Shown here in pieces: positions 25,839-35,237 of a stretch of DNA of 64,000 bases. The stretch covers positions 372,001 to 436,000 of the forward strand of contig NZ_JANHOF010000003.1 in NCBI RefSeq assembly GCF_024498075.1, read 5' to 3'. The notes beneath the pieces were generated by a model. It ran no database searches, was not told the origin of the DNA, and was given only the letters and a program-made list of their open reading frames with translations. How positions within the stretch are numbered: the first letter of the stretch is position 1; each line of letters opens with the position of its first letter. Both the position numbers and the translations under genes were made by a program. This DNA is from Paenibacillus mendelii (GTDB lineage Bacteria > Bacillota > Bacilli > Paenibacillales > Paenibacillaceae).

Positions 25839-27152
25839 ATGACTTATTTTAAAAACATCGGCAAGATTGCGTATGAAGGCAAAGGCTCGAACAATCCGCT
25901 TGCATTCAAACATTATAATCCGCAGGAAATCGTTCTTGGCAAATCGATGGAGGAGCATCTTCGTTTCGCCGTGGCTTATTGGCATACGTTCGTTGGCGCG
26001 GGAGCAGATCCATTCGGGGTCGGTACGGCTGTAAGAGGCTGGGACTACACGGATGCGATGGATCAGGCGAAGGCTCGTGTGGACGCGAATTTCGAGTTTC
26101 TTCAAAAAATCGGCATTCCGTATTATTGCTTCCATGACCGGGATATTGCGCCTGAAGGCGAGACGCTTCAAGAAACGAATAACAATCTCGACGTGATCGT
26201 GGATCTGCTCGAGCAGAACATGAAAGCATCAGGTGCCAAGCTGCTGTGGAACACGGCCAATATGTTTAACAACCCGCGTTTCGTTCACGGAGCAGGCACA
26301 TCCTGCAACGCGGATGTGTACGCCTATGCCGGCGCTCAGCTTAAGAAATCGCTGGAAGTAGGCAAACGTCTTGGCGCGGAGAATTATGTGTTCTGGGGCG
26401 GCCGGGAAGGCTACGATACGCTGCTTAATACGGACATGGCCTTTGAGCTGGACAATTTGGCGCGCTTGTTCCACATGGCGGTCGACTATTCGAAGGAGAT
26501 TGGCTTCGGTGCTCAATTCCTGATCGAGCCTAAGCCGAAGGAGCCGACGAAGCATCAATATGATTTTGATGCGGCTACAACAATTGCGTTCCTCCGGAAA
26601 TACGGCTTGATGGATTCATTCAAGCTGAACTTAGAAGCTAACCATGCGACACTGGCCGGCCATACGTTTGAGCATGAGATTCGTGTTGCGGCCATCAACG
26701 GCGTGCTGGGCTCGCTGGATGCGAACCAAGGCGACCTGCTGCTCGGCTGGGATACGGATGAGTTCCCAACGGATTTGTATGCCACCACGTTGACGATGTA
26801 TGAGGTGCTCAAAGCTGGAGGGCTCGGTTCAGGCGGCATCAATTTCGATGCCAAGGTACGCCGCGGATCATTCGAGGACGAGGATCTCTTCCTTGCCCAT
26901 ATTGCAGGCATGGACAGCTATGCTTGGGGGCTGAAGGCCGCCGCGAAGCTAATCGAAGACAATGTGCTGGACGGAATCGTCGATCATCGTTACCGCAGCT
27001 TCAAGGAAGGCATTGGCGCCGACATTGCAGCAGGCAATGTAACGCTTCATACGCTGGAGCAATATGCGCTGCAGAACAAGCCGATTAAGAACGAATCCGG
27101 TCGCCAGGAGCGCATCCGGCAGAAGTTAAGCGAAGTCATCTACAGCGTATAA
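25839..27152 (+). CDS. xylA: Xylose isomerase
   Basis: A 437-residue enzyme that converts D-xylose to D-xylulose in the cytoplasm using two divalent metal ions. Typical motifs are present: [13 protein letters not shown] (catalytic His), [47 protein letters not shown] and the metal-binding [12 protein letters not shown]. The frame is open from 25779, but AAGGAGG at 25821-25827 sets ATG 25839. It is followed 17 bases later by xylB and controlled by the xyl operator upstream. Confidence 0.97.
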   Translation: MTYFKNIGKIAYEGKGSNNPLAFKHYNPQEIVLGKSMEEHLRFAVAYWHTFVGAGADPFGVGTAVRGWDYTDAMDQAKARVDANFEFLQKIGIPYYCFHDRDIAPEGETLQETNNNLDVIVDLLEQNMKASGAKLLWNTANMFNNPRFVHGAGTSCNADVYAYAGAQLKKSLEVGKRLGAENYVFWGGREGYDTLLNTDMAFELDNLARLFHMAVDYSKEIGFGAQFLIEPKPKEPTKHQYDFDAATTIAFLRKYGLMDSFKLNLEANHATLAGHTFEHEIRVAAINGVLGSLDANQGDLLLGWDTDEFPTDLYATTLTMYEVLKAGGLGSGGINFDAKVRRGSFEDEDLFLAHIAGMDSYAWGLKAAAKLIEDNVLDGIVDHRYRSFKEGIGADIAAGNVTLHTLEQYALQNKPIKNESGRQERIRQKLSEVIYSV

Positions 27153-27169
27153 AGGAGGCTCCGGCCACA

Positions 27170-28666
27170 ATGTCCTATGTCATTGGGATCGATCTGGGCA
27201 CAAGTGCGGTAAAGGCGCTGCTGCTAGAACGGAATGGCGAAGTCCGTGCGGAAGCATCGCGCAGCTATCCGCTCTATCACGAGCATTCGGGCTGGAGCGA
27301 GCAGCAGCCCGACGATTGGGTTACGGGGACGATTGAAGCCCTGCAGGAATTGATGCAAGTCTCGGGTGCGGGCGCTGATGCGATCGAAGGTATAAGCTTC
27401 TCTGGTCAGATGCATGGTCTCGTGCTGCTCGACGGTGAAGGCAACCCGGTGCGCAACGCCATTCTGTGGAATGATACGCGCACAACTGCGGAATGCCGCG
27501 AGATTGATGCAGTCCTTGGCGATCGGCTTCTGCGGATAACGCGTAATCCGGCGCTGGAAGGCTTTACCCTCCCTAAGATTCTATGGGTGAAAAAGCATGA
27601 GCCGATCGCTTTCGCGAAATCGGAGTTGTTCCTGCTGCCGAAGGATTATGTCCGCTATCGGCTGACGGGCCAGCTTCACATGGATTACTCTGACGCTGCG
27701 GGCACGCTTCTGCTGGATATCGCAGGGAAGTCGTGGAGCGCAGAAGTACTGTCCGCGTTCGGACTCGTGGCTTCCTTCTGCCCGCCTCTTGCGGAGTCAC
27801 ATGCATGCGTGGGTACGCTTCTGCCGGAACAGGCCGCGCGCTGCGGCTTATCGGCCGAGACGAAGGTGTTCGCCGGCGGGGCAGACAATGCTTGCGGCGC
27901 CATCGGTGCCGGTATTCTGGAGGAAGGGCTGACGATGTGCAGCATCGGCACTTCCGGTGTGATCTTGTCGTATGAGCAGGGCAGCAGCCGGGATTACGAA
28001 GGTAAGGTCCATTTCTTCAATCATGGGAAGCAGGAAGCTTTCTATGCGATGGGGGTCACTTTAGCGGCCGGATATTCCTTGAGCTGGTTCAAGAACACGT
28101 TCGCGAAGGACGAATCGTTCAACGATTTGCTTGCGGGCGCAGGTGATGTGGAGCCGGGCGCAAACGGCCTGCTGTTCACGCCATACCTTGTGGGTGAACG
28201 GACACCGCATGCGGATTCGGTAATTCGCGGCAGCTTTATCGGTATCGACGGCTCGCATGAACGGACACACTTTGCCAGGGCTGTAATGGAAGGCATAACA
28301 TTCTCGCTCAATGAATCCGTCGACCTGTTCCGCGCAGCCGGGAAGACGGTTGATACGATCATTTCGATCGGCGGCGGGGCCCAAAACCCCGTTTGGCTGC
28401 AAATGCAGGCGGACATCTTCAACGCGAACGTTGTCGCACTCGAGAACGAGCAGGGGCCTGGGCTTGGCGCAGCCATGCTGGCCGCTTACGGCAGCGGCTG
28501 GTTCGACAGCCTAGACGCATGCGCAGAGAGATTCGTGAAGCGCTCAGCGGTCTATACACCGCAGCCTTCGGCTGCGGCTGCATACGAGGGTTTATTCCGC
28601 ATCTATCAGCAGGTATATGCACAGACCAAAGCTATGAATGAATCGCTGAAGGAATACCGTCATTAA
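27170..28666 (+). CDS. xylB: Xylulokinase
   Basis: A 498-residue FGGY-family kinase that phosphorylates D-xylulose to xylulose 5-phosphate, feeding the pentose phosphate pathway. Motifs: IGIDLGTSAVKALLLERNG (ATP site), GQMHGLVLLD, NAILWNDTRT, and the second phosphate motif SIGTSGVIL, with the C-terminal ISIGGGAQNPVWLQMQAD. AAAGGAGG at 27151-27158 precedes ATG 27170. It forms an operon with xylA and is followed by a terminator. Confidence 0.96.
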   Translation: MSYVIGIDLGTSAVKALLLERNGEVRAEASRSYPLYHEHSGWSEQQPDDWVTGTIEALQELMQVSGAGADAIEGISFSGQMHGLVLLDGEGNPVRNAILWNDTRTTAECREIDAVLGDRLLRITRNPALEGFTLPKILWVKKHEPIAFAKSELFLLPKDYVRYRLTGQLHMDYSDAAGTLLLDIAGKSWSAEVLSAFGLVASFCPPLAESHACVGTLLPEQAARCGLSAETKVFAGGADNACGAIGAGILEEGLTMCSIGTSGVILSYEQGSSRDYEGKVHFFNHGKQEAFYAMGVTLAAGYSLSWFKNTFAKDESFNDLLAGAGDVEPGANGLLFTPYLVGERTPHADSVIRGSFIGIDGSHERTHFARAVMEGITFSLNESVDLFRAAGKTVDTIISIGGGAQNPVWLQMQADIFNANVVALENEQGPGLGAAMLAAYGSGWFDSLDACAERFVKRSAVYTPQPSAAAAYEGLFRIYQQVYAQTKAMNESLKEYRH

Positions 28667-28689
28667 GCAAATAAAGATAGACGTTAATT

Positions 28690-28736
28690 AATGCCGTATT
28701 CCACGGGTTTCCGACTCGCGGTATACGGCATTTTTA
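28690..28736 (+). terminator. Terminator of the xylAB operon
   Basis: ATGCCGTAT at 28691-28699 pairs with ATACGGCAT at 28723-28731, followed by TTTT. Confidence 0.85.
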
Positions 28737-28843
28737 ATAGGCTTGCTCTGCTGTCCCTATACCAAGATTGAAACTTAATGCCTCTCGCAGTAGTATAAGG
28801 AACATAGTTAGACAGTGACGAATCATCAGATGGAGGGTTTACC

Positions 28844-29545
28844 ATGGACGTTCTTACCGTAGATATCCGCAGGGCAGGATATGAGGAATGCCGCCCCATC
28901 ATCCAGGACGTCTCCTTCACCGTTGCCGGGGGTGAGCTTGTGGGCTTGATAGGGCCGAACGGTGCAGGCAAAAGCACGACGGTCAAGTCACTCCTGGGCT
29001 TGCTGCGGCATGTGGACGGAACGGTCACCTTCGCGGGAGAAGGCAGCCGATACGCGTATGTTCCGGAGCAGCCCGTGCTCTATGAATACATGACCTTGTG
29101 GGAGCATCTTCAACTCGCCGCTTCGGCATTCGGTCTGGATGAGCAGACCTTCCTCGATCGGGCTACCGTGCTGTTGAAGCGATTTCGAATGCTGGGCGAC
29201 CGGGACCGGCTGCCAACCGGCTTCTCGAAGGGGATGCAGCAGAAGATGATGCTCATTATCGGCTTCATGCTGGAGCCGGATGTCTATGTGGTGGACGAGC
29301 CGTTCGTCGGTCTTGATCCCCGGGCGACGAGGGACTTCCTCGAACTGCTGGAATCCGAGAGACAGCGCGGCGCGGGCGTTCTCATGAGCACACACGTGCT
29401 GGATACCGCAGAGCGGATCTGTGACCGGTTCCTGCTCGTTAACGAGGGTTCTGTCGTCGCGCAAGGCACGCTGGATGATGTAAGGCTGCAGGCTGCCTGC
29501 GCGAAGGACGCAACGCTGTTCGATTGCTTCTATGCCCTGACTTAA
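28844..29545 (+). CDS. ecsA: ABC transporter ATP-binding protein, EcsA type
   Basis: A 233-residue ATPase: Walker A GPNGAGKST, signature variant FSKGMQQKMML, Walker B VYVVDEPFVGLDPR and switch His in STHVLD. Length and the partner gene (EcsB-like membrane protein next) identify the Ecs exporter, which in B. subtilis affects secretion, competence and intramembrane proteolysis by RasP. GGAGGG precedes ATG 28844. Confidence 0.88.
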   Translation: MDVLTVDIRRAGYEECRPIIQDVSFTVAGGELVGLIGPNGAGKSTTVKSLLGLLRHVDGTVTFAGEGSRYAYVPEQPVLYEYMTLWEHLQLAASAFGLDEQTFLDRATVLLKRFRMLGDRDRLPTGFSKGMQQKMMLIIGFMLEPDVYVVDEPFVGLDPRATRDFLELLESERQRGAGVLMSTHVLDTAERICDRFLLVNEGSVVAQGTLDDVRLQAACAKDATLFDCFYALT

Positions 29546-29594
29546 ATTCAACCATCAGGCCAGTCAGGGTGCATAATAAAATAGGAGGACGGCA

Positions 29595-30875
29595 ATGGAA
29601 CAAGTAACGGAACGAACCGGCAGCCTAAACTGGTCCAGCGGCAAGTTATTCCGACGCCGTCTAAGCCGGTATTGGCGTGAGCAGTGGCGCGTGTGGCGTA
29701 CGGTTCTGGATTGGACGGTATGCCTCTATATTGTACTCCCCGCCCTCTGGATCGGAGGGGGAATGTATGTTGAGCTGTGGAATGAACCTGCCTCATGGAT
29801 GAATCAGATCCCCTTGTGGACGATAAGGCTGCCGGCGCTCCTGATCATCAATTTAGGCATTCTCCGTACGTTTGCCGAAGAAGCGGATGTGCTCTTCTTG
29901 CTGCAGAAGCCGGATTGGAGGAAGGGGCTAATTCTGCGCGGTATATCGTATACCGCTGTAGGACGCGGACTCATTATTGCGGTGCTCTACGCGTTAATGC
30001 TCCCGTTCCTAATCATCATACATAAGCTTTCCTGGATGTCTGTCGCAGAGATGATTATCGTCACATGGCTGTGGGCGATCATCGGGAGCCTCTGCCGCAA
30101 TCTGTTGGATGGACGCTACCGTGGCTGGCGAAGAATGGTATGGAAGGCCGCGGCAAGTGCGCTTCTATCCGCTTCTTATGTTATCCCGATCTTTCTCTTT
30201 GCTCCGCAAGGTATTCATATGGTATGGCAGCCGGCTGTCGGCCTGCTCCTGATCGTAGGTCTAATCCCGCAGAAGCTTCGTGCCCGTGACACCTTCGAGT
30301 CGGATGTCCAGCAGGAGCATCGCGCGAGACTTGCGAGCACAGAGCTGCTGCTCAGTCAGGTCATTGAACGGAAGCCTAGGATAAAAATGAATAAGCCTAT
30401 CATCCTGCGAAGCTCGAAACGCTTGTTCCAATCGTTCGATCCGGCCACGATGCTGGCAGAGAATACGATCAAAACCTTCCTGCGGCGTCTTTCGCTCATT
30501 CGGATATGGCTCAGTTTCTTCGGGATTTCGACAATGGCGATGCTGTTGTCGCCTTTGTGGGTGAAGGTACTCCTGTTGATTCTGCTGCCGCTGCTCGTGT
30601 CGCGGTGGGTACAGTCTTTATGCGATAACTTTGTTCATGAACCGTTTATTGAACAGTTTCAATGGGCGGACCTCGTTCGGAAGCAAATGGCCGAGAAGGT
30701 TCGGTTCTGGCTCGTTATTCCTGTCGCCGTTGTACTCGGTCTTGCAGCAGGGCTGCAGATGTTTGGCGTATGGGGGATTGCGGCAGGTGCGGCAGCGGGC
30801 TTGTACTGGTGGAAGGCCAATGAAATCATGTCGGACATTCTCATGCTGAAATCGCGAAAGAAGGGCACCGTGTAA
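29595..30875 (+). CDS. ecsB: ABC transporter membrane protein, EcsB type
   Basis: A 426-residue membrane protein with about six to eight helices and a charged central loop, matching EcsB in size and gene position (50 bases after ecsA). The N-terminal part LFRRRLSRYWREQWRVWRTVLDW, of which RYWREQWR is typical, precedes the first helix. ATAGGAGG sets ATG 29595. An ecsC gene is not present. Confidence 0.87.
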   Translation: MEQVTERTGSLNWSSGKLFRRRLSRYWREQWRVWRTVLDWTVCLYIVLPALWIGGGMYVELWNEPASWMNQIPLWTIRLPALLIINLGILRTFAEEADVLFLLQKPDWRKGLILRGISYTAVGRGLIIAVLYALMLPFLIIIHKLSWMSVAEMIIVTWLWAIIGSLCRNLLDGRYRGWRRMVWKAAASALLSASYVIPIFLFAPQGIHMVWQPAVGLLLIVGLIPQKLRARDTFESDVQQEHRARLASTELLLSQVIERKPRIKMNKPIILRSSKRLFQSFDPATMLAENTIKTFLRRLSLIRIWLSFFGISTMAMLLSPLWVKVLLLILLPLLVSRWVQSLCDNFVHEPFIEQFQWADLVRKQMAEKVRFWLVIPVAVVLGLAAGLQMFGVWGIAAGAAAGLYWWKANEIMSDILMLKSRKKGTV

Positions 30876-30977
30876 TGTGCCGGTCATCCAGCGGACGCTT
30901 CTTGGGTGTATGAACTGTCAAGAATAGGGAACCCTACCTTTGATGGAAGCATTTTACCGGAAAGGGGATGGCCGCAT

Positions 30978-31391
30978 ATGGGACAAAATACAGCTCTGCT
31001 ATTTCAGTTCGCCGAGACTTCATCTGCCTCGCTTGCGGCGGATACGCTCAGGGAGCTCGGCTACGAGCCCAGCTTTCATAGCGGGTATGAGCTTCATATC
31101 CACTTGGATGGCAGCGATCTGACCACTGCGCTTGAGATAGCCCAATCGCATGGAGGCGTGCTTGCCAGCCAGTCCTCGATCGAAGAAGGAACGCTATCGA
31201 ATACGACTTACAGTCTGGACGCCATCCCGATTCCTGCCCATGTTGTTAATGAAGACCTCATTGCTCAGGAAGCAGAAGCAGATGCAGATGCGCCGTACCT
31301 GCATAACCATGATGACGATGCCTCCGAATCCGAATGGTTCCAACCGGATGAAGGGGCATACAATCATTTTTCCGGGGATGTTAGAGCCTAG
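30978..31391 (+). CDS. Hypothetical protein with acidic, His-containing tail
   Basis: A 137-residue protein that I do not recognise. The first 75 residues look like a small alpha/beta domain (TALLFQFAETSSASLAADTL ... YELHIHLDGSDLTTALEIAQ), possibly ferredoxin-like. The tail is strongly acidic (EAEADADAPYLHNHDDDASE) and could bind cations. AAAGGGG at 30961-30967 fits ATG 30978, although the frame is open from 30906. It follows ecsB on the same strand and may be cotranscribed. Confidence 0.7.
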   Translation: MGQNTALLFQFAETSSASLAADTLRELGYEPSFHSGYELHIHLDGSDLTTALEIAQSHGGVLASQSSIEEGTLSNTTYSLDAIPIPAHVVNEDLIAQEAEADADAPYLHNHDDDASESEWFQPDEGAYNHFSGDVRA

Positions 31392-31420
31392 TACCTAATT
31401 TCAGAATCAGGCAGCCTTAT

Positions 31421-31468
31421 ACAACAAATCCCCGATCTGCTCTTCGAGCATGACCGGGGATTTGTTGT
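31421..31468. terminator. Bidirectional terminator-like hairpin
   Basis: ACAACAAATCCCCG at 31421-31434 pairs with CGGGGATTTGTTGT at 31455-31468, with an inner TGCTC/GAGCA stem. It separates two converging genes and probably serves both. Confidence 0.75.
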
Positions 31469-31473
31469 GAAAC

Positions 31474-31755
31474 TTAGCGTTTCTTTCTGGAACGTGTTTT
31501 TTTCTTCGCTTTCGAACCGGAGAGCTGGAACTGCATGTAGTTGCTGCCGCCAGTGTTGTTGTTGTTGTTGTTGTTGCCGGTTTCTTCTCTCTCAATATAT
31601 TGGAAGCAGTGTTGGTATACCGGTACATAATGGCGGCGGTTTACGATTTCGACTGGATGTATGACTTGAACTAACTGCGGATAGAAGAAGTCTCGTTCGA
31701 TTCTGACCGGAGGATCAAAGATCGTAGCGGTCGGACATATCGGGTGACAGGACAT
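31474..31755 (-). CDS. Spore coat protein, CotD-like
   Basis: A 93-residue protein beginning MSCHPICPTATIFDPPV, with a His/Tyr/Pro/Val-rich middle (QLVQVIHPVEIVNRRHYVPVYQHCFQY) typical in part of the CotD inner spore coat family. It is followed by a run of seven Asn and a very basic tail KAKKKTRSRKKR. The ATG follows AAAGGAG. Upstream on this strand CATATAGTA (31788-31780) matches the mother-cell sigma-K -10 pattern CATANNNTA, though no convincing -35 is seen. The Asn run is coded by a GTT-type microsatellite. Confidence 0.7.
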   Translation of the reverse strand: MSCHPICPTATIFDPPVRIERDFFYPQLVQVIHPVEIVNRRHYVPVYQHCFQYIEREETGNNNNNNNTGGSNYMQFQLSGSKAKKKTRSRKKR

Positions 31756-31840
31756 TGCAGGGCTCCTTTCACTTTAGACTACTATATGATATGAAAGTAG
31801 CAGGGACAACGCTTGTGTACTTGCCTTCATGGACATTCGT

Positions 31841-33100
31841 TTAATGGTGGCTTGCTGCGCTCTTGCCTGCAAGGTAGCCCGTCGAGAAGGCTGCTGTAAT
31901 GTTATATCCGCCCGTATAGCCGTGAATATCCAGAATTTCACCGCAAAAAAATAGGCCGTTTACTAGTTTGGACTCCATCGTTTTGGGGTCTACCTCCTTG
32001 AGGTTAACCCCGCCTCCCGTAACGAAAGCTTCTCTTAATGAAAGTGTTCCATATGCGCGAATAGGGAAAGCCTTCATTTGTTTCGCAAGAGTCATCCAGG
32101 CTTGCCTTGGAATATTGTCATAGGTAAGCGTCTCCGTTAACTCCGCGGCTTGGAACAAGAGGGGAAGGAGACGTTCGGACACATAGCTCTTGAGCACATT
32201 TTTAATGGTCTTTTTGGACTCCATTTTCGCGGCATGCAAAGTCTCGGCATAGATTTCGTCCACGCTTTTATCCGGCAAGAGATCGACGGTAAGCAGGATG
32301 TTGCCGGCCTCATACTGCTTCAACGCCTTAACGACGAATTGACTGCAGCGCAGTACGGCAGGTCCGGAAATACCGAAGTGCGTAAACAGCATGTCCCCGC
32401 GATGCTCGATAATTCGCTTGCCCTTCGGATTCCATACGGATAGAGCGATGTCCCGCAGGGACAGACCTTGAAGCTCTTTCGATTGAATAAAGGGCTCATT
32501 AGAGGTAATTGGCACCTCGGTCGGGAATAGTTCAGTAATCGAATGTCCGGCCTTCATGGCCCATGGATATCCGTCTCCGGTGGAGCCTGTCTGGGGAACG
32601 GACTTCCCTCCGGAAGCGATAATGACATGCTTGCTGTAGAGAACATCACCGGACTTCAGGCGTACACCGGCAACATGGCCATTGGAGTAAAGAACTTCAT
32701 CGACGGGGGAGTTGACCCTGATCGTGACGCCTTGCTTGCGCACTTGATTGATGAGCGCATCCACAACGGTCTTGGCCTTGTCCGTTACAGGGAACATGCG
32801 CCCGTTATCCTCCTCTTTTAGCGCGATCCCCAAATTCTCGAAGAATGCGATAATATCCTTGTTGCCAAAATTCGATAGGGCGCTATATAGAAATCTGCCG
32901 TTTCCGGGAATGTTCTTAATCAATTCGTCAATTTCTTTATTGTTCGTGACGTTACATCTTCCGCCGCCAGAGATGCCCAGCTTGCGTCCGAGCTTGTCCC
33001 CTTTGTCCACAAGAATAACGTTGCCCCCGTTTTCGCTGGCAGCGATGCTGGCCATTAGGCCTGCAGAACCACCACCAATGACGATTACATCAAAAATCAT
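31841..33100 (-). CDS. NAD(P)/FAD-dependent flavoprotein, HI0933/YtfP family
   Basis: A 419-residue flavoprotein. The N-terminal dinucleotide motif [21 protein letters not shown] binds FAD; other family blocks are [34 protein letters not shown] and the C-terminal [26 protein letters not shown]0933-like proteins (YtfP, BaiN) are oxidoreductases of unclear substrate. AGGAG at 33106-33110 precedes ATG 33100 on the minus strand. Confidence 0.9.
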   Translation of the reverse strand: MIFDVIVIGGGSAGLMASIAASENGGNVILVDKGDKLGRKLGISGGGRCNVTNNKEIDELIKNIPGNGRFLYSALSNFGNKDIIAFFENLGIALKEEDNGRMFPVTDKAKTVVDALINQVRKQGVTIRVNSPVDEVLYSNGHVAGVRLKSGDVLYSKHVIIASGGKSVPQTGSTGDGYPWAMKAGHSITELFPTEVPITSNEPFIQSKELQGLSLRDIALSVWNPKGKRIIEHRGDMLFTHFGISGPAVLRCSQFVVKALKQYEAGNILLTVDLLPDKSVDEIYAETLHAAKMESKKTIKNVLKSYVSERLLPLLFQAAELTETLTYDNIPRQAWMTLAKQMKAFPIRAYGTLSLREAFVTGGGVNLKEVDPKTMESKLVNGLFFCGEILDIHGYTGGYNITAAFSTGYLAGKSAASHH

Positions 33101-33348
33101 ATGATTTAAGCTCCTACATGTTCATATTTTTGGAAATTCATCTTGAATGCGAGCGAGATTAAACGCATCGAAAGACTCTGGAAATCTTTGTTTGTATCCG
33201 TTTGTCTGCATATAATTGCTATTAATCATACTATCCCATCGAGTTATGGTCTACTCTAACGAGGAAGTAAAAATATGTATTTATTTGTACAAGCTTTAGT
33301 TGTATAGTAGTGGTAAAGACAACCTATGGTGAGCTGCAGGGGGACCCA

Positions 33349-34002
33349 ATGACGACTTTTTTTATTGATTTTATTGTAAATGTGTCTGAGACAATTGCTC
33401 TATTTTGTCTCTTGTTATCGATTTTCTTATTTCCAATTCGTTCATATGGTACACAGATGCTATTTACATCCATAATAATGGGGCAAACTTCTTATATTGT
33501 AAGGGAAGTTTTCCATCTAGACAATTTAACGCCGCTCTTTATGCTCGGATGGATGATTATCCTAATCTGGCTTTTGTTCCGGGTTCATCTCTTCTACGCA
33601 TTGCTGATGGCGGTAACCGGTTATTTTGTGTACGTTGCGGTTCAAATGGTCTTTATATTCGTCATCCAATGGTTGATTGGCGTGGAGAATTTAACAACTG
33701 ATTTCTATTATCAGAAGATGCTTCAAGTCATCTGTTCCCTTATAGCTTTATTCACCTCCTATATTTTATCAAAAAAGAGAATCGGTTTTTCTTTCGTACC
33801 CGACCGCAGTCATGCAAAAGTGCCTTTAATCGGCGTGAATCGCGCGCTGCTTCATGTGCTGATCGTATCCAGTGTTATTATTATAGGAATCGCCTACACA
33901 GGCTTCGAGGGGAAATTGCAATTCGCCGTTTCGGCAATTTCCGTTATCACCATTATATTAATCATTGTCCAATTGTCCTTGTGGAAGGAGCGTAAAGAAT
34001 GA
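33349..34002 (+). CDS. Multispanning membrane protein of the Agr-like cluster
   Basis: A 217-residue protein with about six predicted helices and almost no soluble part. It ends in the basic KERKE and overlaps the agrB start by 4 bases. Size and layout resemble the membrane sensor half of AgrC-type peptide receptors, but there is no kinase domain. AGGGGGA precedes ATG 33349 (the frame is open from GTG 33310). It may be a kinase-less receptor or an accessory export protein; I cannot decide from sequence. Confidence 0.65.
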   Translation: MTTFFIDFIVNVSETIALFCLLLSIFLFPIRSYGTQMLFTSIIMGQTSYIVREVFHLDNLTPLFMLGWMIILIWLLFRVHLFYALLMAVTGYFVYVAVQMVFIFVIQWLIGVENLTTDFYYQKMLQVICSLIALFTSYILSKKRIGFSFVPDRSHAKVPLIGVNRALLHVLIVSSVIIIGIAYTGFEGKLQFAVSAISVITIILIIVQLSLWKERKE

Positions 34003-34520
34003 TAGATTCACTTTCAGAGCGTATTAGTTTGAGGATCTATGAGCTGAACGATAAGAAGAACGTCAGCCAGGCCGTAATGAAATATGCGCTTGTATCTGTT
34101 TTTACCAATACCATTACTTTCGTTCTTTCCCTAGTTATCGGCATCTTAGCAGATGCATTTGTAGAGACGATAATCGCAATGGCTTTAATTGCCTTATTAC
34201 GAACGCTATCCGGTGGGTATCATCTTCAATCGGCCGTCCTTTGCATCGTTGTCTCTACTGCCGTAATTACGGTCATACCCTTTATCCCCATAAATACGAC
34301 AATGGTACTTGTGTTGACCTTGATCGCCGCCATCCTCAACATCATCTACGCACCATCCCGTTTACGGGGCGTGACTAGATTGACAGAGAAGGCACTTCAG
34401 GTCAGAAAATGGCTGGCCGTTGCCATTATCCTAAGTAATCTCGTAATCTCTTCAGATATAGTATCTCTTGCGTGCTTTGTACAAGCGATTACGTTGATTA
34501 GTAAATCCAGAGGGGGGTGA
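33999..34520 (+). CDS. agrB: AgrB-type peptide-processing membrane endopeptidase
   Basis: A 173-residue membrane cysteine protease that cleaves and cyclises the AgrD precursor. The catalytic pair is visible as His75 and Cys82 in TLSGGYHLQSAVLC, the same spacing of seven as His77 and Cys84 in staphylococcal AgrB. About five helices follow. Its start overlaps the upstream membrane-protein stop (ATGA) and its stop lies inside the ribosome site of agrD, so the three genes are coupled. Confidence 0.9.
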   Translation: MIDSLSERISLRIYELNDKKNVSQAVMKYALVSVFTNTITFVLSLVIGILADAFVETIIAMALIALLRTLSGGYHLQSAVLCIVVSTAVITVIPFIPINTTMVLVLTLIAAILNIIYAPSRLRGVTRLTEKALQVRKWLAVAIILSNLVISSDIVSLACFVQAITLISKSRGG

Positions 34521-34524
34521 ATAT

Positions 34525-34650
34525 ATGAAAACCAAATTTGCACGCGTTATGGCTACTGCGCTTGGCGGTCTTGCTGTAGTATTTGTTTCCACTGCCTGCA
34601 TCTGGGTTGGCCATCGTCCTGAGACTCCAGCTGAGCTATTGCAGAAGTAA
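34525..34650 (+). CDS. agrD: AgrD-type cyclic lactone autoinducer precursor
   Basis: A 41-residue peptide precursor. A basic, amphipathic leader (MKTKFARVMATALGGLAVVF) precedes STACIWVGHRPETPAELLQK. The Cys25 residue and the Pro/Glu-rich tail RPETPAELL are the marks of the cyclic lactone autoinducer family. The mature signal is probably a thiolactone ring starting at Cys25; the exact C-terminal cut is not certain. AGGGGGGTGA at 34511-34520 sets ATG 34525, 4 bases after the agrB stop. Confidence 0.88.
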   Translation: MKTKFARVMATALGGLAVVFVSTACIWVGHRPETPAELLQK

Positions 34651-34658
34651 TAAACTAG

Positions 34659-34683
34659 GGCTGCCGCTTATGGCGGCGGCCCA
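34659..34683 (+). other. Hairpin between agrD and the LytTR gene
   Basis: GGGCTGCCGC and GGCGGCGGCCC pair around a short loop. There is no T-run, so it may only reduce read-through or protect the upstream mRNA. Confidence 0.4.
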
Positions 34684-34717
34684 TCTTCCAACAAGGAAAC
34701 GCTTTGGAGTGTAGGCT

Positions 34718-35095
34718 ATGAAAATTCCCGTTACCCGAGACAAGAATAACGATACGCCGATCTTTATGCTGGATACGGCGGATATTCTATATATCCAAAC
34801 CGATGAAGGCACCATCGTGTTTCAAACGGCGAGTGAAAGTTTCTACCCTCTGGCGCCCTCTCTATCTACCTATGTGAAACATCTGGAGCAGCACGGCTTT
34901 CATAAACTTGACCGCATCAATCTCGTCAATAAGAATAAAATTGTAGCCTACGACCATGATCACGGGAAGGTTTTTTTCGAATCCGTTGATGATAAGCAAG
35001 GAAAGTCGACAACAGTGGCTTTTATGCATAGAAGCAAGCTGCGACAAGACATCGAAAGATGGATCGACGAGAACATTAATAGATCGGATACATAG
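34718..35095 (+). CDS. Stand-alone LytTR DNA-binding protein
   Basis: A 125-residue protein consisting of one LytTR domain (ILYIQTDEGTIVFQTASESF ... FHKLDRINLVNKNKIVAYD), with no receiver domain. LytTR domains bind DNA in AgrA, ComE and related regulators. Without a phosphorylation domain it cannot be controlled in the classical way, so partner binding, perhaps to the membrane protein of the cluster, is a possibility. TGGAGTG precedes ATG 34718. A terminator follows. Confidence 0.82.
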   Translation: MKIPVTRDKNNDTPIFMLDTADILYIQTDEGTIVFQTASESFYPLAPSLSTYVKHLEQHGFHKLDRINLVNKNKIVAYDHDHGKVFFESVDDKQGKSTTVAFMHRSKLRQDIERWIDENINRSDT

Positions 35096-35097
35096 GG

Positions 35098-35130
35098 AGT
35101 CGCCGGAAAGTATATTCCGACGGCTTTTTT
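35098..35130 (+). terminator. Terminator of the Agr-like cluster
   Basis: GTCGCCGGAA pairs with TTCCGACGGC (two imperfect positions), followed by TTTTTT at 35125-35130. Confidence 0.85.
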
Positions 35131-35237
35131 CTACTGATGGCTGCTTTTCTCTCGTTGTAAAAATTAGTTTACTATGTTTTAATCGGATATAATGGGAATT
35201 ATTTGTCGGAAAAGATCGGGGGGAGATTCGTATACTT

